Assembly (NCBI RefSeq): GCF_009765755.1 | Contig: NZ_LMUV01000002.1 | Location: 310,001 to 374,000 of the forward strand | Reading direction: 5' to 3' | Length of the DNA: 64,000 nucleotides | DNA from: Rhodanobacter sp. L36 | GTDB lineage: Bacteria > Pseudomonadota > Gammaproteobacteria > Xanthomonadales > Rhodanobacteraceae | Part shown: in pieces, positions 8,552 to 17,368 of the stretch | Layout: each line of letters starts with the position of its first letter | How positions within the stretch are numbered: position 1 is the stretch's first letter | Program-made: the position numbers and the translations under genes | The notes under the pieces: model-generated | Database searches by the model: none | The model's input: only the letters and a program-made list of their open reading frames with translations | Told to the model about the DNA's origin: nothing

Positions 8552-9714
8552 GCCTGCTTGCTCCACCGCTGTCGCTGTACATCCACATGCCCTGGTGCGT
8601 GAAGAAGTGTCCGTACTGCGATTTCAACTCGCACGGACTGCGCAGCGAACCGCCACCGTATGCCGACTACATCGATCACCTGCTCGCCGACCTGGATGCC
8701 GATCGCGTTGATTTCGCGCAGGCGCTGGTTGGCCGGCCTATCGTCAGCATTTTTTTCGGCGGCGGCACGCCGAGCCTGTTCGCGCCGGAACTGATCGAGC
8801 GACTGCTCGATGGCGTTCGCGAGCGGCTGCCGTTCGTCGACGACGCCGAGGTCACGCTCGAGACCAACCCGGGCACGGTCGAACACGGAAACTTCGATGG
8901 CTATCTCGCGGCCGGCATCAATCGCATGTCATTCGGCGTGCAGAGTTTCGACGACGACAAGCTGAAGCGGCTGGGTCGCATCCACTCGTCGAACGAAGCC
9001 GAAGCCGCGGTGAAATCCGCGCAGGACGCCGGCTATCGCAACATCAACCTCGACCTGATGTATGCGCTGCCGCAGCAGACGCTGCAGGGCGCGCTGGCCG
9101 ATGTCGATCACGCGGCGTTGCTGCAGCCCACGCACATTTCCCACTATCAACTCACGCTGGAACCGAACACGGCGTTTGCCGCGAATCCGCCGCCGCTTCC
9201 CGACGACGATCACGCATGGGCGATGCAGGAGGCCTGCGAGCAGCGGCTCGCCGACGCCGGCTACGGCCAGTACGAAATTTCCGCCTACGCCCAGCCCGGC
9301 CGGCGCTGCACACATAATCTGAACTACTGGCACTTCGGCGACTATCTCGGCATCGGGGCCGGTGCGCACGGCAAGCTGAGCGACGCGGGAAACGGGCAGA
9401 TTCATCGTCGCTGGAAGACCCGCCACCCGCGCGCCTATATGGAAGCTGCCGGCGCTGTGTCGAGGATCGGCGGCGACAGCACGGTCGAAGCATCCGAACG
9501 ACCGTTCGAGTACATGTTGAACGCGCTGCGATTGATCGACGGTGTGCCGATGCGTGAATTCGCCGAACGCACCGGCCTGCCGCTCGAACGCATCGGGCCC
9601 GCGCTCGCCACCGCATGCGCACGCGGGTGGCTGATCGAGAACGGCGAGCAGTTGCAGACCACCGCCCTCGGCCAGCGATTCCTCAACGACGTGATCGCCA
9701 GCTTCCTCGACTGA
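8548..9714 (+). CDS. hemW: HemW radical SAM heme chaperone
   Basis: 388 residues. The radical SAM cluster motif is CVKKCPYC (CxxxCxxC) near residue 16, followed by FFGGGTPSLF, the glycine-rich SAM-binding segment. FGVQSFDDDKLKRLGR and LDLMYALPQQT are further HemN/HemW landmarks. HemW-type proteins lack coproporphyrinogen oxidase activity and deliver heme; the short CxxxCxxC spacing without the extra Cys of HemN supports HemW. Starts inside the rdgB stop (ATGA). Confidence 0.95.
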   Translation: MSLLAPPLSLYIHMPWCVKKCPYCDFNSHGLRSEPPPYADYIDHLLADLDADRVDFAQALVGRPIVSIFFGGGTPSLFAPELIERLLDGVRERLPFVDDAEVTLETNPGTVEHGNFDGYLAAGINRMSFGVQSFDDDKLKRLGRIHSSNEAEAAVKSAQDAGYRNINLDLMYALPQQTLQGALADVDHAALLQPTHISHYQLTLEPNTAFAANPPPLPDDDHAWAMQEACEQRLADAGYGQYEISAYAQPGRRCTHNLNYWHFGDYLGIGAGAHGKLSDAGNGQIHRRWKTRHPRAYMEAAGAVSRIGGDSTVEASERPFEYMLNALRLIDGVPMREFAERTGLPLERIGPALATACARGWLIENGEQLQTTALGQRFLNDVIASFLD

Positions 9715-9790
9715 GCAGGCTTTCCGGCCGATGGCGAACCCGCGGCATCCGGCTTAAACTGCCGGCATCCCGGGGAAATCAGGTTCGTTC

Positions 9791-12178
9791 ATGGAAGCAG
9801 GTCAGGACAGGCGGCCGCCCGCGTCCCATCAGCCCGTTCGTCTGCGCGGCGGACGCTGGCCTGCGCGTGCGCAACGTCTGCTGGAGTCGAGCTACGCGCT
9901 GTGCGTGGAAGGCATGCACGAACCGTTGCGCCATTGCCTGGGCGAGTTCGAGCAGGAACTGTTCGCGCTCGCCGAACGTGCACGGCATCCCGCCGAACAG
10001 CAGGATTGCTTCGCCAGCCGTCAGCGCGTGCTGCAGGAGCGCGCGGCGTTCGAGCAGCATTTCATGGAAAACCTCGGCGAGGCCATCAATGCTCTCGGTA
10101 CACCCGCCGGCAAGGCCGACGCATCTGCCGACGCCCCGGCGTGGGATTCGCTGGAACTGCTCGATCCGGTCGAGCAGGAATTGAGCATGACGGTCGAGCA
10201 GCTCGGAGCACGTGGCGATGTACGCCATGGTCCGGTGCTGTACGAACTGGGTTATCGCTTCGCCGTACTGGTTGGCGCGCCGCCGCTGGAATCGGAGGCA
10301 TTGCCGATCGGCCCGCACGCGCTGGCCAAGGCGTTCCATGAAGCCATCGGCGAGCTCAAGCTGCCGCTCGCGCATCACGTGATGATGCTGCAGCATTTCG
10401 AATCGCTGGTGCAGAAACTCGCGCCGGTATACGAGGCGATCAACGCGCAGCTGCAGGGCGACGGCATCCTGCCGAAACTGCGCAGCATGTCGATCCCGCG
10501 CAACCTCACCAAGCGCGCCCGCAGCGGAGTGGAAGAAACCGCCGCGGTCGCGAGTCAACCTGCGCCGGCTGCCGCCGGTTCGGCCCCGCAGCACGCCGGT
10601 GGCTCCATCGAGGTACTGGAATCACTGCGCAACCTGCTCGCGCAACAGCGTGGTGCGCAGGCCAGCGATGGCCAGGCACCGGGGCGTGCAGCCAGCGCCG
10701 ACGAATTGCAGCTTGCACTCGGCGCGCTGCAGCAGCATCTCGCGCAAGTCACCGACCACGCCAGCCGCGAACTGCGCAGCGCACAACGATTGCGCGAGGA
10801 ACTGCTCACCCAGCTCAACGTCAACAATCCCGTCGGTGCGCCGCGCACGCAGTTGAGCGGCGAACAGGGCGACACGGTAGAACTGGTAGCGATGCTGTTC
10901 GAGCAACTCGGCGAGCAGTTGCAGAAGGGCGGCAATGCGCGTGCATTGCTCAGCGACCTGCAATTGCCGGTGCTGCGCGTTGCGGTCACCGATCGCGAAT
11001 TCTTCGAGAAGAAAGAGCATCCCGCGCGTCGCCTGCTCGACACCGTCACCGCGACCGCGAACGACTGGCTGGACGGCAGCGACGACGAGAGCAATCGGCC
11101 GCTCGCCGCCAAACTTGAGCAACTGGTCCAGCGCGCGAGCCAGGAACCGCCGAGTGCCGGTTTGTACACCGCACTGCTGGCCGATATCGAGCACCACCTC
11201 GCACTGCTCACGCGCAAGGCGCAGGCCGCCGAACGCCGTCACGTGGAAGCAGCGCAAGGTCGCGAGCGGCTGGATCAGGCGCGTCGTCGCGCCGCCGAAT
11301 TCATGGCCGAGCGATTTGCGCAGTCGTCGCCACGCGGATTGCTGCGCGCCCTGCTCGATCGCGCCTGGTCCGACGTGCTGGCACTGACGCTGTTGCGTCA
11401 CGGCGAAAACAGCGACGCGTTCGACGCGCAACTGACCATTACTGATCAGTTGCTCGGAAGGCTTCCGGTCACAGACGCAAAGCAGTTGCAGCAGGAAGTG
11501 GAAGCTGGCCTGCAGCAGATCGGCATGCACGCGGAAGAAGCCGAACAAGTCGCGCAACGTCTGCTCGGTTCGGGCGTACCGGACCCAGCGGTCGATCTGC
11601 CCAGCGCTACCGATCTGGCGATGAAGCTCAAGCAGCATCAGCGACTGGGCGAGCAGCAATCCACCCAGGAACCTGTTGCGAAGGCGCCGGTCGCGACGCC
11701 ATTGCCACAACCAGCGCCGCCCTCGCAACCGGCGCAGCCCTCGCGATCAGAACAACCCAAACAGCCGACGCCACTGGTCACGAATGCCGCGCCCGCTGTT
11801 GAAACACCAGCGCCGTCTACGCCGATCGCTGCGACTGCTCCCGTCGCCGACGCACGCGCGCAGAAGATCGAGCAGCACCTGCGCGAGCTGCCGTTCGGAA
11901 GCTGGTTCGAATTCGTCGATCCGCTCACCAAGCAAATCGCTCGACGCAAACTTGCCTGGTATTCGCCGATGTCCGGCCGTTGCCTGATGATCAGCCGACG
12001 CGGTCAGCGTGGCGACGAAATGACGCTGACCCAGCTCGCCCACGAAATTGCGAGCGGTCGCGCCAGTGAGGTCCTGGAGCAGCGCGAAGGCTTGCTCGAT
12101 CGCGCGTGGCGTGGACTCACCGGCAGCCTGACGCCGGTGTCGCGACGTGCCCATCCGCAGCAGGAGTTCGATCGCTGA
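9791..12178 (+). CDS. DUF1631 family protein
   Basis: 795 residues, soluble, rich in Glu, Gln, Arg and Ala, mostly helical by composition. It matches the DUF1631 family, which old annotations wrongly called thymidine phosphorylase. A conserved-looking N-terminal half covers residues ~10-260 and a second block ~330-600. A Pro/Gln/Ala linker (about 640-700) leads to a C-terminal PilZ-like module with LPFGSWFEFVDPLTKQIARR and KLAWYSPMSGRCLMISRRGQ. The stop overlaps the start of a PilZ gene (TGATG), suggesting a cyclic-di-GMP-linked function. The role is unknown. Confidence 0.8.
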   Translation: MEAGQDRRPPASHQPVRLRGGRWPARAQRLLESSYALCVEGMHEPLRHCLGEFEQELFALAERARHPAEQQDCFASRQRVLQERAAFEQHFMENLGEAINALGTPAGKADASADAPAWDSLELLDPVEQELSMTVEQLGARGDVRHGPVLYELGYRFAVLVGAPPLESEALPIGPHALAKAFHEAIGELKLPLAHHVMMLQHFESLVQKLAPVYEAINAQLQGDGILPKLRSMSIPRNLTKRARSGVEETAAVASQPAPAAAGSAPQHAGGSIEVLESLRNLLAQQRGAQASDGQAPGRAASADELQLALGALQQHLAQVTDHASRELRSAQRLREELLTQLNVNNPVGAPRTQLSGEQGDTVELVAMLFEQLGEQLQKGGNARALLSDLQLPVLRVAVTDREFFEKKEHPARRLLDTVTATANDWLDGSDDESNRPLAAKLEQLVQRASQEPPSAGLYTALLADIEHHLALLTRKAQAAERRHVEAAQGRERLDQARRRAAEFMAERFAQSSPRGLLRALLDRAWSDVLALTLLRHGENSDAFDAQLTITDQLLGRLPVTDAKQLQQEVEAGLQQIGMHAEEAEQVAQRLLGSGVPDPAVDLPSATDLAMKLKQHQRLGEQQSTQEPVAKAPVATPLPQPAPPSQPAQPSRSEQPKQPTPLVTNAAPAVETPAPSTPIAATAPVADARAQKIEQHLRELPFGSWFEFVDPLTKQIARRKLAWYSPMSGRCLMISRRGQRGDEMTLTQLAHEIASGRASEVLEQREGLLDRAWRGLTGSLTPVSRRAHPQQEFDR

Positions 12179-12531
12179 TGAGTGCGCATCCCAGCAATCA
12201 ACGCCGCGCCGAACGCAAGCGCGCCACCTTCACCGCGCTGGTCACCGACGTGATCACCGGCCTGCCCATGGGCCAGTTGGGCAATCTCTCCAGCACCGGC
12301 ATGCTGCTGATCAGCTCGAAGGCACCGCGCAGCGAAGCCATCTATCAGGTGAGCATGGCGCTGGCGGAATCCGGCCGTCTGCTGACTCAATCGCAGCCGA
12401 TCGAACTGGGCATCCAGGAACAATGGAACGAACCCGCCGCGACGCCCGGACAAATCTGGGCCGGATATCGCATCGTGGCGATCAGCGACGCTGACGCGGC
12501 ACGGCTGGAAAGCTGGCTCACCCAGGCGTAG
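12178..12531 (+). CDS. PilZ domain protein
   Basis: 117 residues. It begins with NQRRAERKRATFTALV and continues GQLGNLSSTGMLLISS, corresponding to the PilZ pattern of an RxxxR loop followed by (D/N)xSxxG, which binds cyclic di-GMP in many members. The Arg spacing (RRAERKR) and the N-L-S-S-T-G motif suggest that binding may be retained. The ATG shares one base with the DUF1631 stop, so the two are translationally coupled. Biological output unknown. Confidence 0.85.
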   Translation: MSAHPSNQRRAERKRATFTALVTDVITGLPMGQLGNLSSTGMLLISSKAPRSEAIYQVSMALAESGRLLTQSQPIELGIQEQWNEPAATPGQIWAGYRIVAISDADAARLESWLTQA

Positions 12532-12673
12532 TGCCGGCGATGATTGGCTGGCACGCGCGACGTTGGCGCGCGATCATGGGCATCCGCCCTTCGCGCCATG
12601 CCATCGCGACCGATCAAGAGTGTTCGATGCGTGGGACAGCAGGGCCGGATTCTTCCGCTTCGCAGGAATGTCC

Positions 12674-13984
12674 ATGCCCGAATCATTCGCTTCGCTCTAT
12701 CCCGCGCATCTGTCCACGCTGTGCGAACGTGCCGACCACGCGCTGGCCATCGGTGGTTTCGACAGCCTGCTGATCGCCGCCGGTTCGCCGCTGCGCAAAT
12801 TTCTCGACGACCAGGATTATCCGTTCACGGTCAGCCCGCACTTCAAGCACTGGTTGCCGCTGACCGATGCACCGGGCAGCTGGATCATCTACACGCCCGG
12901 CGGGAAACCGAAGCTGGTGTTCGTGCAGCCGCGCGACTACTGGCACGTGGTACCGCAGGCGCCGAGCGGCTACTGGGTGGAACATTTCGACATCATCATC
13001 GTGCGCAGCGCAGCCGATGCCCTGACCGAATTATCCGGCGGCAAGCGCGCGGTGATCGCGCCGATCGAAGCGATGCCCGATGCCAACAATCCACCGGCGG
13101 TGATCGACTACCTGCACTGGCATCGCAGTTACAAGACACCTTACGAACTTGCCTTGATGCGCGAAGCCAGTCGCATCGGTGCGTGCGCGCATCGCGCGGC
13201 GGAACAGGCGTTTCGCGCGGGCAAGAGCGAACTGGAGATCCACCTGGCGTATCTCGCCGCCGCGCGACAGATCGATGCCGAGCTGCCCTACGCCAGCATT
13301 GTCGCGCTGAACGAACACGGCGCCGTACTTCACTACACGCATTTCGATCGCACGCCACCGAAGCAAAGCCGCTCGTTCCTGATCGATGCCGGCGCGAGTG
13401 CCGCCGGTTACGCCAGCGACATCACGCGAACTTACGCATCGCCGCAGGCAGCGGAATTCCAGGCGCTGATCAACAGCGTGGAAAATGCGCAACAGGGTTT
13501 TGCCGCTACGGTGCTCGCAGGGCAGAGTTACCCCGACCTGCACATCCACGCGCATCACGTGCTTGCCGGCGTGTTGCGCGAGCATGGCTTCATCCGCATG
13601 AGTGCGGAAAGCGCAGTCGAGTCCGGCGTGAGCAGTGCATTTTTCCCACACGGTCTCGGTCATCCGATCGGCCTGCAGGTGCATGACGTCGCCGGTTTCC
13701 AGCAGAGCGAGAGCGGCGGCAGCATCGCGCGTCCGGACGGACATCCGTATTTGCGCATGACCCGCGTGCTCGAACCCGGCATGGTCGTCACCATCGAACC
13801 GGGGCTCTATTTCATCGACATGTTGCTGGCGGACCTGCGCGACAAGCCGGTGTCACGCGATATCGACTGGGCCCGGGTTGACGCCTTCCGCCAATACGGC
13901 GGCATCCGCATCGAGGATGACGTGGTTTGTACCGAGGGTGGGCCGGAGAATCTGACACGGGATGCGTTTGCGTTGGTTGAATAG
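12674..13984 (+). CDS. pepQ: Xaa-Pro dipeptidase (prolidase)
   Basis: 436 residues, M24B metallopeptidase that cleaves Xaa-Pro dipeptides. The five metal ligands are visible: Asp in SFLIDAGAS, Asp in YASDITRTYA, His in FFPHGLGHPIG, Glu in VTIEPGLYFI and Glu in GIRIEDDVV. An N-terminal creatinase-like domain precedes the pita-bread fold. ATG at 12674 has AGGA at good spacing, and its MPESFASLY start lines up with E. coli PepQ; the ATG two codons upstream is too close to that site. Confidence 0.95.
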   Translation: MPESFASLYPAHLSTLCERADHALAIGGFDSLLIAAGSPLRKFLDDQDYPFTVSPHFKHWLPLTDAPGSWIIYTPGGKPKLVFVQPRDYWHVVPQAPSGYWVEHFDIIIVRSAADALTELSGGKRAVIAPIEAMPDANNPPAVIDYLHWHRSYKTPYELALMREASRIGACAHRAAEQAFRAGKSELEIHLAYLAAARQIDAELPYASIVALNEHGAVLHYTHFDRTPPKQSRSFLIDAGASAAGYASDITRTYASPQAAEFQALINSVENAQQGFAATVLAGQSYPDLHIHAHHVLAGVLREHGFIRMSAESAVESGVSSAFFPHGLGHPIGLQVHDVAGFQQSESGGSIARPDGHPYLRMTRVLEPGMVVTIEPGLYFIDMLLADLRDKPVSRDIDWARVDAFRQYGGIRIEDDVVCTEGGPENLTRDAFALVE

Positions 13985-14107
13985 ATCTTTGCGAGAGATT
14001 TGAACAGACAATTGGTACGGAGATCGTCGCAACGGCATAGCTGCTTATTGTTCTTGCTGGGTGTTGCACTGAGAAAGCTCCACGTTGTTTCAGAACACTC
14101 ACTTTGG

Positions 14108-14122
14108 TCATTCCGGCGAAGG
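14108..14122. repeat. REP-like 15-bp core, intergenic
   Basis: TCATTCCGGCGAAGG here is found in exact reverse complement at 59763-59777, and a degraded relative lies at 26026-26066. It sits in the 280-bp gap between pepQ and cydP. Such short intergenic palindromic elements are common in this bacterial order. Confidence 0.6.
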
Positions 14123-14264
14123 TCGAAATCGCGCAGCGATACTGGCCTTCCGACATGGCACAAGAACCGTGTGTCCACATCACTCGTCCTCTGCGACATT
14201 TCTCCACATCAGCCCCACGCCCCACCAGCGTATGCTGCACTCAGCCAAAGCACGGATACCTAGC

Positions 14265-14495
14265 ATGTCCAGCTACACGGCACCCGTTTCCTCGTCGGCA
14301 AAGACCAGCATTGCGCGGCGACCGCTGCGCAGGCTGACGCTCGAATTGTTGGGCATCGTCGTGCTGAAGATCACCGTGCTGATGGTGATCTGGTGGGTGG
14401 CGTTTGCGCCGCATCCGAAACCCGACGCCAGTGCCGATGCGATTGCGCAACGGCTCGCACCTTCCTCGCAACATGCCAACGCAGGCCACCCATGA
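14265..14495 (+). CDS. cydP: CydP-like small subunit of cytochrome bd oxidase
   Basis: 76 residues with one membrane helix (LELLGIVVLKITVLMVIWWV) and a polar N-terminus. A small single-helix protein just upstream of cydA is annotated CydP in several proteobacteria. Length, helix position near LRRLTLELLGIVVLK and the ATGA overlap with cydA all fit. Start chosen at ATG 14265; longer in-frame starts would add intergenic sequence. The role in the oxidase is inferred. Confidence 0.75.
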   Translation: MSSYTAPVSSSAKTSIARRPLRRLTLELLGIVVLKITVLMVIWWVAFAPHPKPDASADAIAQRLAPSSQHANAGHP

Positions 14496-16069
14496 TCATC
14501 GACTCCGATGTCGTCACGTTGTCGCGCCTGCAGTTCGCGCTGACGGCGATGTACCACTTCCTGTTCGTGCCGCTCACGCTGGGGCTGGTGTGGATTCTGG
14601 CCGTGATGGAAAGCGTCTACGTGATGACCGGGCGCGAAGTATGGAAGCGCATGGTGCAGTTTTGGGGCGTGCTGTTCGGCATCAATTTCGCGATGGGCGT
14701 GGCCACCGGCGTCACGATGGAATTCCAGTTCGGCATGAACTGGGCGTATTACTCGCATTACGTCGGCGACATCTTTGGCGCGCCACTGGCGATCGAAGGG
14801 ATGATGGCATTCTTTCTCGAAGCCACGTTGATCGGCGTGTTCTTCATGGGCTGGGATCGCATCTCGCGCATCAAGCATCTGCTGGTGACGTGGTTCCTCG
14901 CGTTGGCGACAAGCTTGTCGGCGTTGTGGATCCTGATCGCCAACGCGTGGATGCAGCACCCGGTCGGCGCGGCGTTCAACCCGCAGACGATGCGCATGGA
15001 AGTGACGTCGTTTGCCGACGTGGTGTTCAACCCGGTGGCGCAGGACAAGTTCGTGCACACGGTGAGCGCTGGCTACGTGATGGGTTCGATGTTCGTGCTG
15101 TCGATCAGCGCGTGGTATCTGCTGCGGGGGCGCAACGTGGATTTCGCCAAGCGTTCGATGACGGTGGCGGCGAGCTTCGGTCTGGCGGCGGCGTTGTCGG
15201 TGGTGGTGCTCGGCGATGCTTCTGGTTACACCGTATCGCTGAACCAGAAAATGAAAATGGCCTCGATCGAGGCGATGTGGAAAACCGAACCGGCGCCCGC
15301 GCCGTTCACCCTCATCGGCCTGCCTGACGTCGCGAATCACACGACGCATTTCGCGGTGAAGATTCCCTGGGTGATGGGTTTGATCGGCACGCATTCCACG
15401 GACGAAACGATGCCCGGTATCGCCGAGCTCGTGGACACTGCCAAGGGCCGCATCGGCACCGGCATCCAGGCGTACGACGCCATGCTGGTGTTGCGGCAGG
15501 ACCGCAACAACACGCAGGCCAAGGCCACGCTGGCTGCACACGACAAGGACCTGGGTTACGCGCTGCTGCTGAAAAAATATGTCGACGATCCGCGCAAGGC
15601 CACGCCGGCGGATATCCAGAAAGCAGCCGACAGCACGATCCCGAATGTGCCGGTGCTGTTCTGGTCGTTCCGCATCATGGTCGGTTGCGGTTTCTATTTC
15701 ATCGCGCTGTTTGCGCTCTCGTTCTGGAAAGCCAGCAGGCGGCGGCTCGATACACAGCGCTGGTATCTGCGGCTGGCGCTGTGGAGTCTGCCGCTGCCGT
15801 GGTTGGCGATCGAGCTGGGGTGGATCGTTGCCGAATACGGGCGCCAGCCCTGGGCGATCGAGGGCGTGCTTCCCACCGCGCTCGGCGTGTCGTCGGTGAG
15901 TGCCGGACAAGTGCTCACGTCACTCGGCGGATTCCTGCTGTTCTACACCGCGCTGGCGATCGTCGATGTCACGCTGATGCTGAAATTCACCCGCAAGGGT
16001 CCCGATGGGTTGGGCATCTGGCCGTTGGCCGGCGCCGACCCGTCGCATCGTCCGTCCATGCAAGACTAG
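14492..16069 (+). CDS. cydA: Cytochrome bd ubiquinol oxidase subunit I
   Basis: 525 residues, with about nine membrane segments. It oxidises quinol and reduces oxygen to water in the inner membrane. Heme ligands can be placed: His in LSRLQFALTAMYHFLFVPLT, the conserved Glu99/Glu107-type residues in IEGMMAFFLEATLIG, His in DKFVHTVSAGY, and Met in the helix preceding the Q-loop. The short Q-loop (about residues 250-400) fits a CydA of medium length. Overlaps cydP by 4 bp and precedes cydB by 9 bp. Confidence 0.97.
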   Translation: MIIDSDVVTLSRLQFALTAMYHFLFVPLTLGLVWILAVMESVYVMTGREVWKRMVQFWGVLFGINFAMGVATGVTMEFQFGMNWAYYSHYVGDIFGAPLAIEGMMAFFLEATLIGVFFMGWDRISRIKHLLVTWFLALATSLSALWILIANAWMQHPVGAAFNPQTMRMEVTSFADVVFNPVAQDKFVHTVSAGYVMGSMFVLSISAWYLLRGRNVDFAKRSMTVAASFGLAAALSVVVLGDASGYTVSLNQKMKMASIEAMWKTEPAPAPFTLIGLPDVANHTTHFAVKIPWVMGLIGTHSTDETMPGIAELVDTAKGRIGTGIQAYDAMLVLRQDRNNTQAKATLAAHDKDLGYALLLKKYVDDPRKATPADIQKAADSTIPNVPVLFWSFRIMVGCGFYFIALFALSFWKASRRRLDTQRWYLRLALWSLPLPWLAIELGWIVAEYGRQPWAIEGVLPTALGVSSVSAGQVLTSLGGFLLFYTALAIVDVTLMLKFTRKGPDGLGIWPLAGADPSHRPSMQD

Positions 16070-16078
16070 GAGCAGGCC

Positions 16079-17209
16079 ATGTTCGACTACGCCACGCTGC
16101 GAGTGATCTGGTGGGCCCTGCTCGGCACGCTGCTGATCGGCTTCGCGATCATGGACGGCTTCGACTTCGGCGTCGCCGGCCTGCTGAAAGTGCTCGGCCG
16201 CGACAACGAGGAACGCCATGTGCTGCTCGAAGGCATCGAGCCGACGTGGGAGGGCAACCAGGTGTGGTTCATTCTGGCCGGCGGCGCGACCTTCGCCGCG
16301 TGGCCGATGCTTTATGCGGTGTCTTTTTCCGGCATGTACTTTGCGATCGCACTCGTGCTGCTGGCTTTCATCCTGCGTCCGGTGGGTTTCAATTTTCGCG
16401 GCAAGATTCACGATCCGCGCTGGGTATCGCTGTGGGATTGGGTACTGACTGCGTCAGGCCTAGTGGTGATGCTGGTGGCCGGCGTGGCTTTCGGCAATCT
16501 GTTTCTCGGCGTGCCGTTTCGATTCGATGGCGACCTGCGCATGACTTGGCAGGGTGGATTCTTCGATCTGCTGCATCCGTTTGCACTGCTGGCCGGGTTG
16601 GTGTCGTTGAGCATGCTGCTGGCGCACGGCGCGTGCTGGGCCGCGCTGAAAGCCGATCACGCGATTGCCGCGCGTGCGGTAAAAATCGCGCGGTGGATGA
16701 CGCTGCTGTACGCCGTGTTTTATGTGCTCGCCGGCGTGTGGCTCGCCTACGGCATTCCCGGTTATGCCATCGCCGGCAATGCGATCACCGACGGCGCGTC
16801 CAATCCTTTGTACAAGCAGGTGGCCGTCGGTGGCACGTGGTTCGCCGGTTATCTGCAATATCCATGGTTCTGGTTCGCGCCATTGCTGGCACTGGTGTCG
16901 GCAGTCGCCGTGCAGGTACTGATCGGCCGCCGCAACGCGACGGGTTTCATCGCAAGCAGCTTGATGGTGGGCAGCACGATCGCGTCGGCCGGATTTGCGT
17001 TGTTTCCGTTCCTGCTTCCGTCCAGCCTCGATCCGGGTTCCAGCCTCACCGTATGGGACGCGTCGTCAAGCCGCGGCACGCTGCAGACGATGCTTGTCGT
17101 CACCGCCGTGTTGTTGCCGATCGTCATGCTTTACACGAGCTGGGTGTACCGCGTGATGCGCGGACGCGTCACTCTCGAACAGGTGCGCAAGGCGCACGGC
17201 GGCTATTGA
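16079..17209 (+). CDS. cydB: Cytochrome bd ubiquinol oxidase subunit II
   Basis: 376 residues with eight or nine membrane helices. It pairs with CydA. Typical motifs are [13 protein letters not shown] near residue 25, [19 protein letters not shown] (residues ~43-60) and [14 protein letters not shown] ribosome binding site AGGAG lies just upstream. Part of cydP-cydA-cydB-cydX. Confidence 0.97.
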   Translation: MFDYATLRVIWWALLGTLLIGFAIMDGFDFGVAGLLKVLGRDNEERHVLLEGIEPTWEGNQVWFILAGGATFAAWPMLYAVSFSGMYFAIALVLLAFILRPVGFNFRGKIHDPRWVSLWDWVLTASGLVVMLVAGVAFGNLFLGVPFRFDGDLRMTWQGGFFDLLHPFALLAGLVSLSMLLAHGACWAALKADHAIAARAVKIARWMTLLYAVFYVLAGVWLAYGIPGYAIAGNAITDGASNPLYKQVAVGGTWFAGYLQYPWFWFAPLLALVSAVAVQVLIGRRNATGFIASSLMVGSTIASAGFALFPFLLPSSLDPGSSLTVWDASSSRGTLQTMLVVTAVLLPIVMLYTSWVYRVMRGRVTLEQVRKAHGGY

Positions 17210-17224
17210 AAGGAGTACGGCGGC

Positions 17225-17368
17225 ATGTGGTATTTCTCATGGATCCTCGGGCTCGGACTGGCGTGCGCCTTCGCGATCCTCAATGCGATGTGGTACGAAA
17301 TCCACGCCACCGACGAAGCCAATCGCGTGCGCGATGATGACGCGGGCTTACCTGATGAGTTGAGTTAG
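17225..17368 (+). CDS. cydX: CydX small subunit of cytochrome bd oxidase
   Basis: A 47-residue protein, MWYFSWILGLGLACAFAILN followed by AMWYE and a charged tail. The MWYFSWILG start and a single helix ending in a conserved MWYE are diagnostic for CydX/YbgT, which stabilises the heme environment of CydAB. AAAGGAG precedes the ATG. Its TAG stop overlaps the end of convergent pepP by four bases. Confidence 0.93.
   Translation: MWYFSWILGLGLACAFAILNAMWYEIHATDEANRVRDDDAGLPDELS

Noticed and set aside
14273..15910. 545-codon open frame antisense to cydA
   Set aside because: High GC leaves long stop-free antisense frames. The peptide is rich in His, Arg and Gln without any known domain, while the sense frame is a perfect CydA.
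15685..17337. 550-codon frame overlapping cydA and cydB
   Set aside because: Arg-rich shadow in another frame; no motif, and cydB fills the region.
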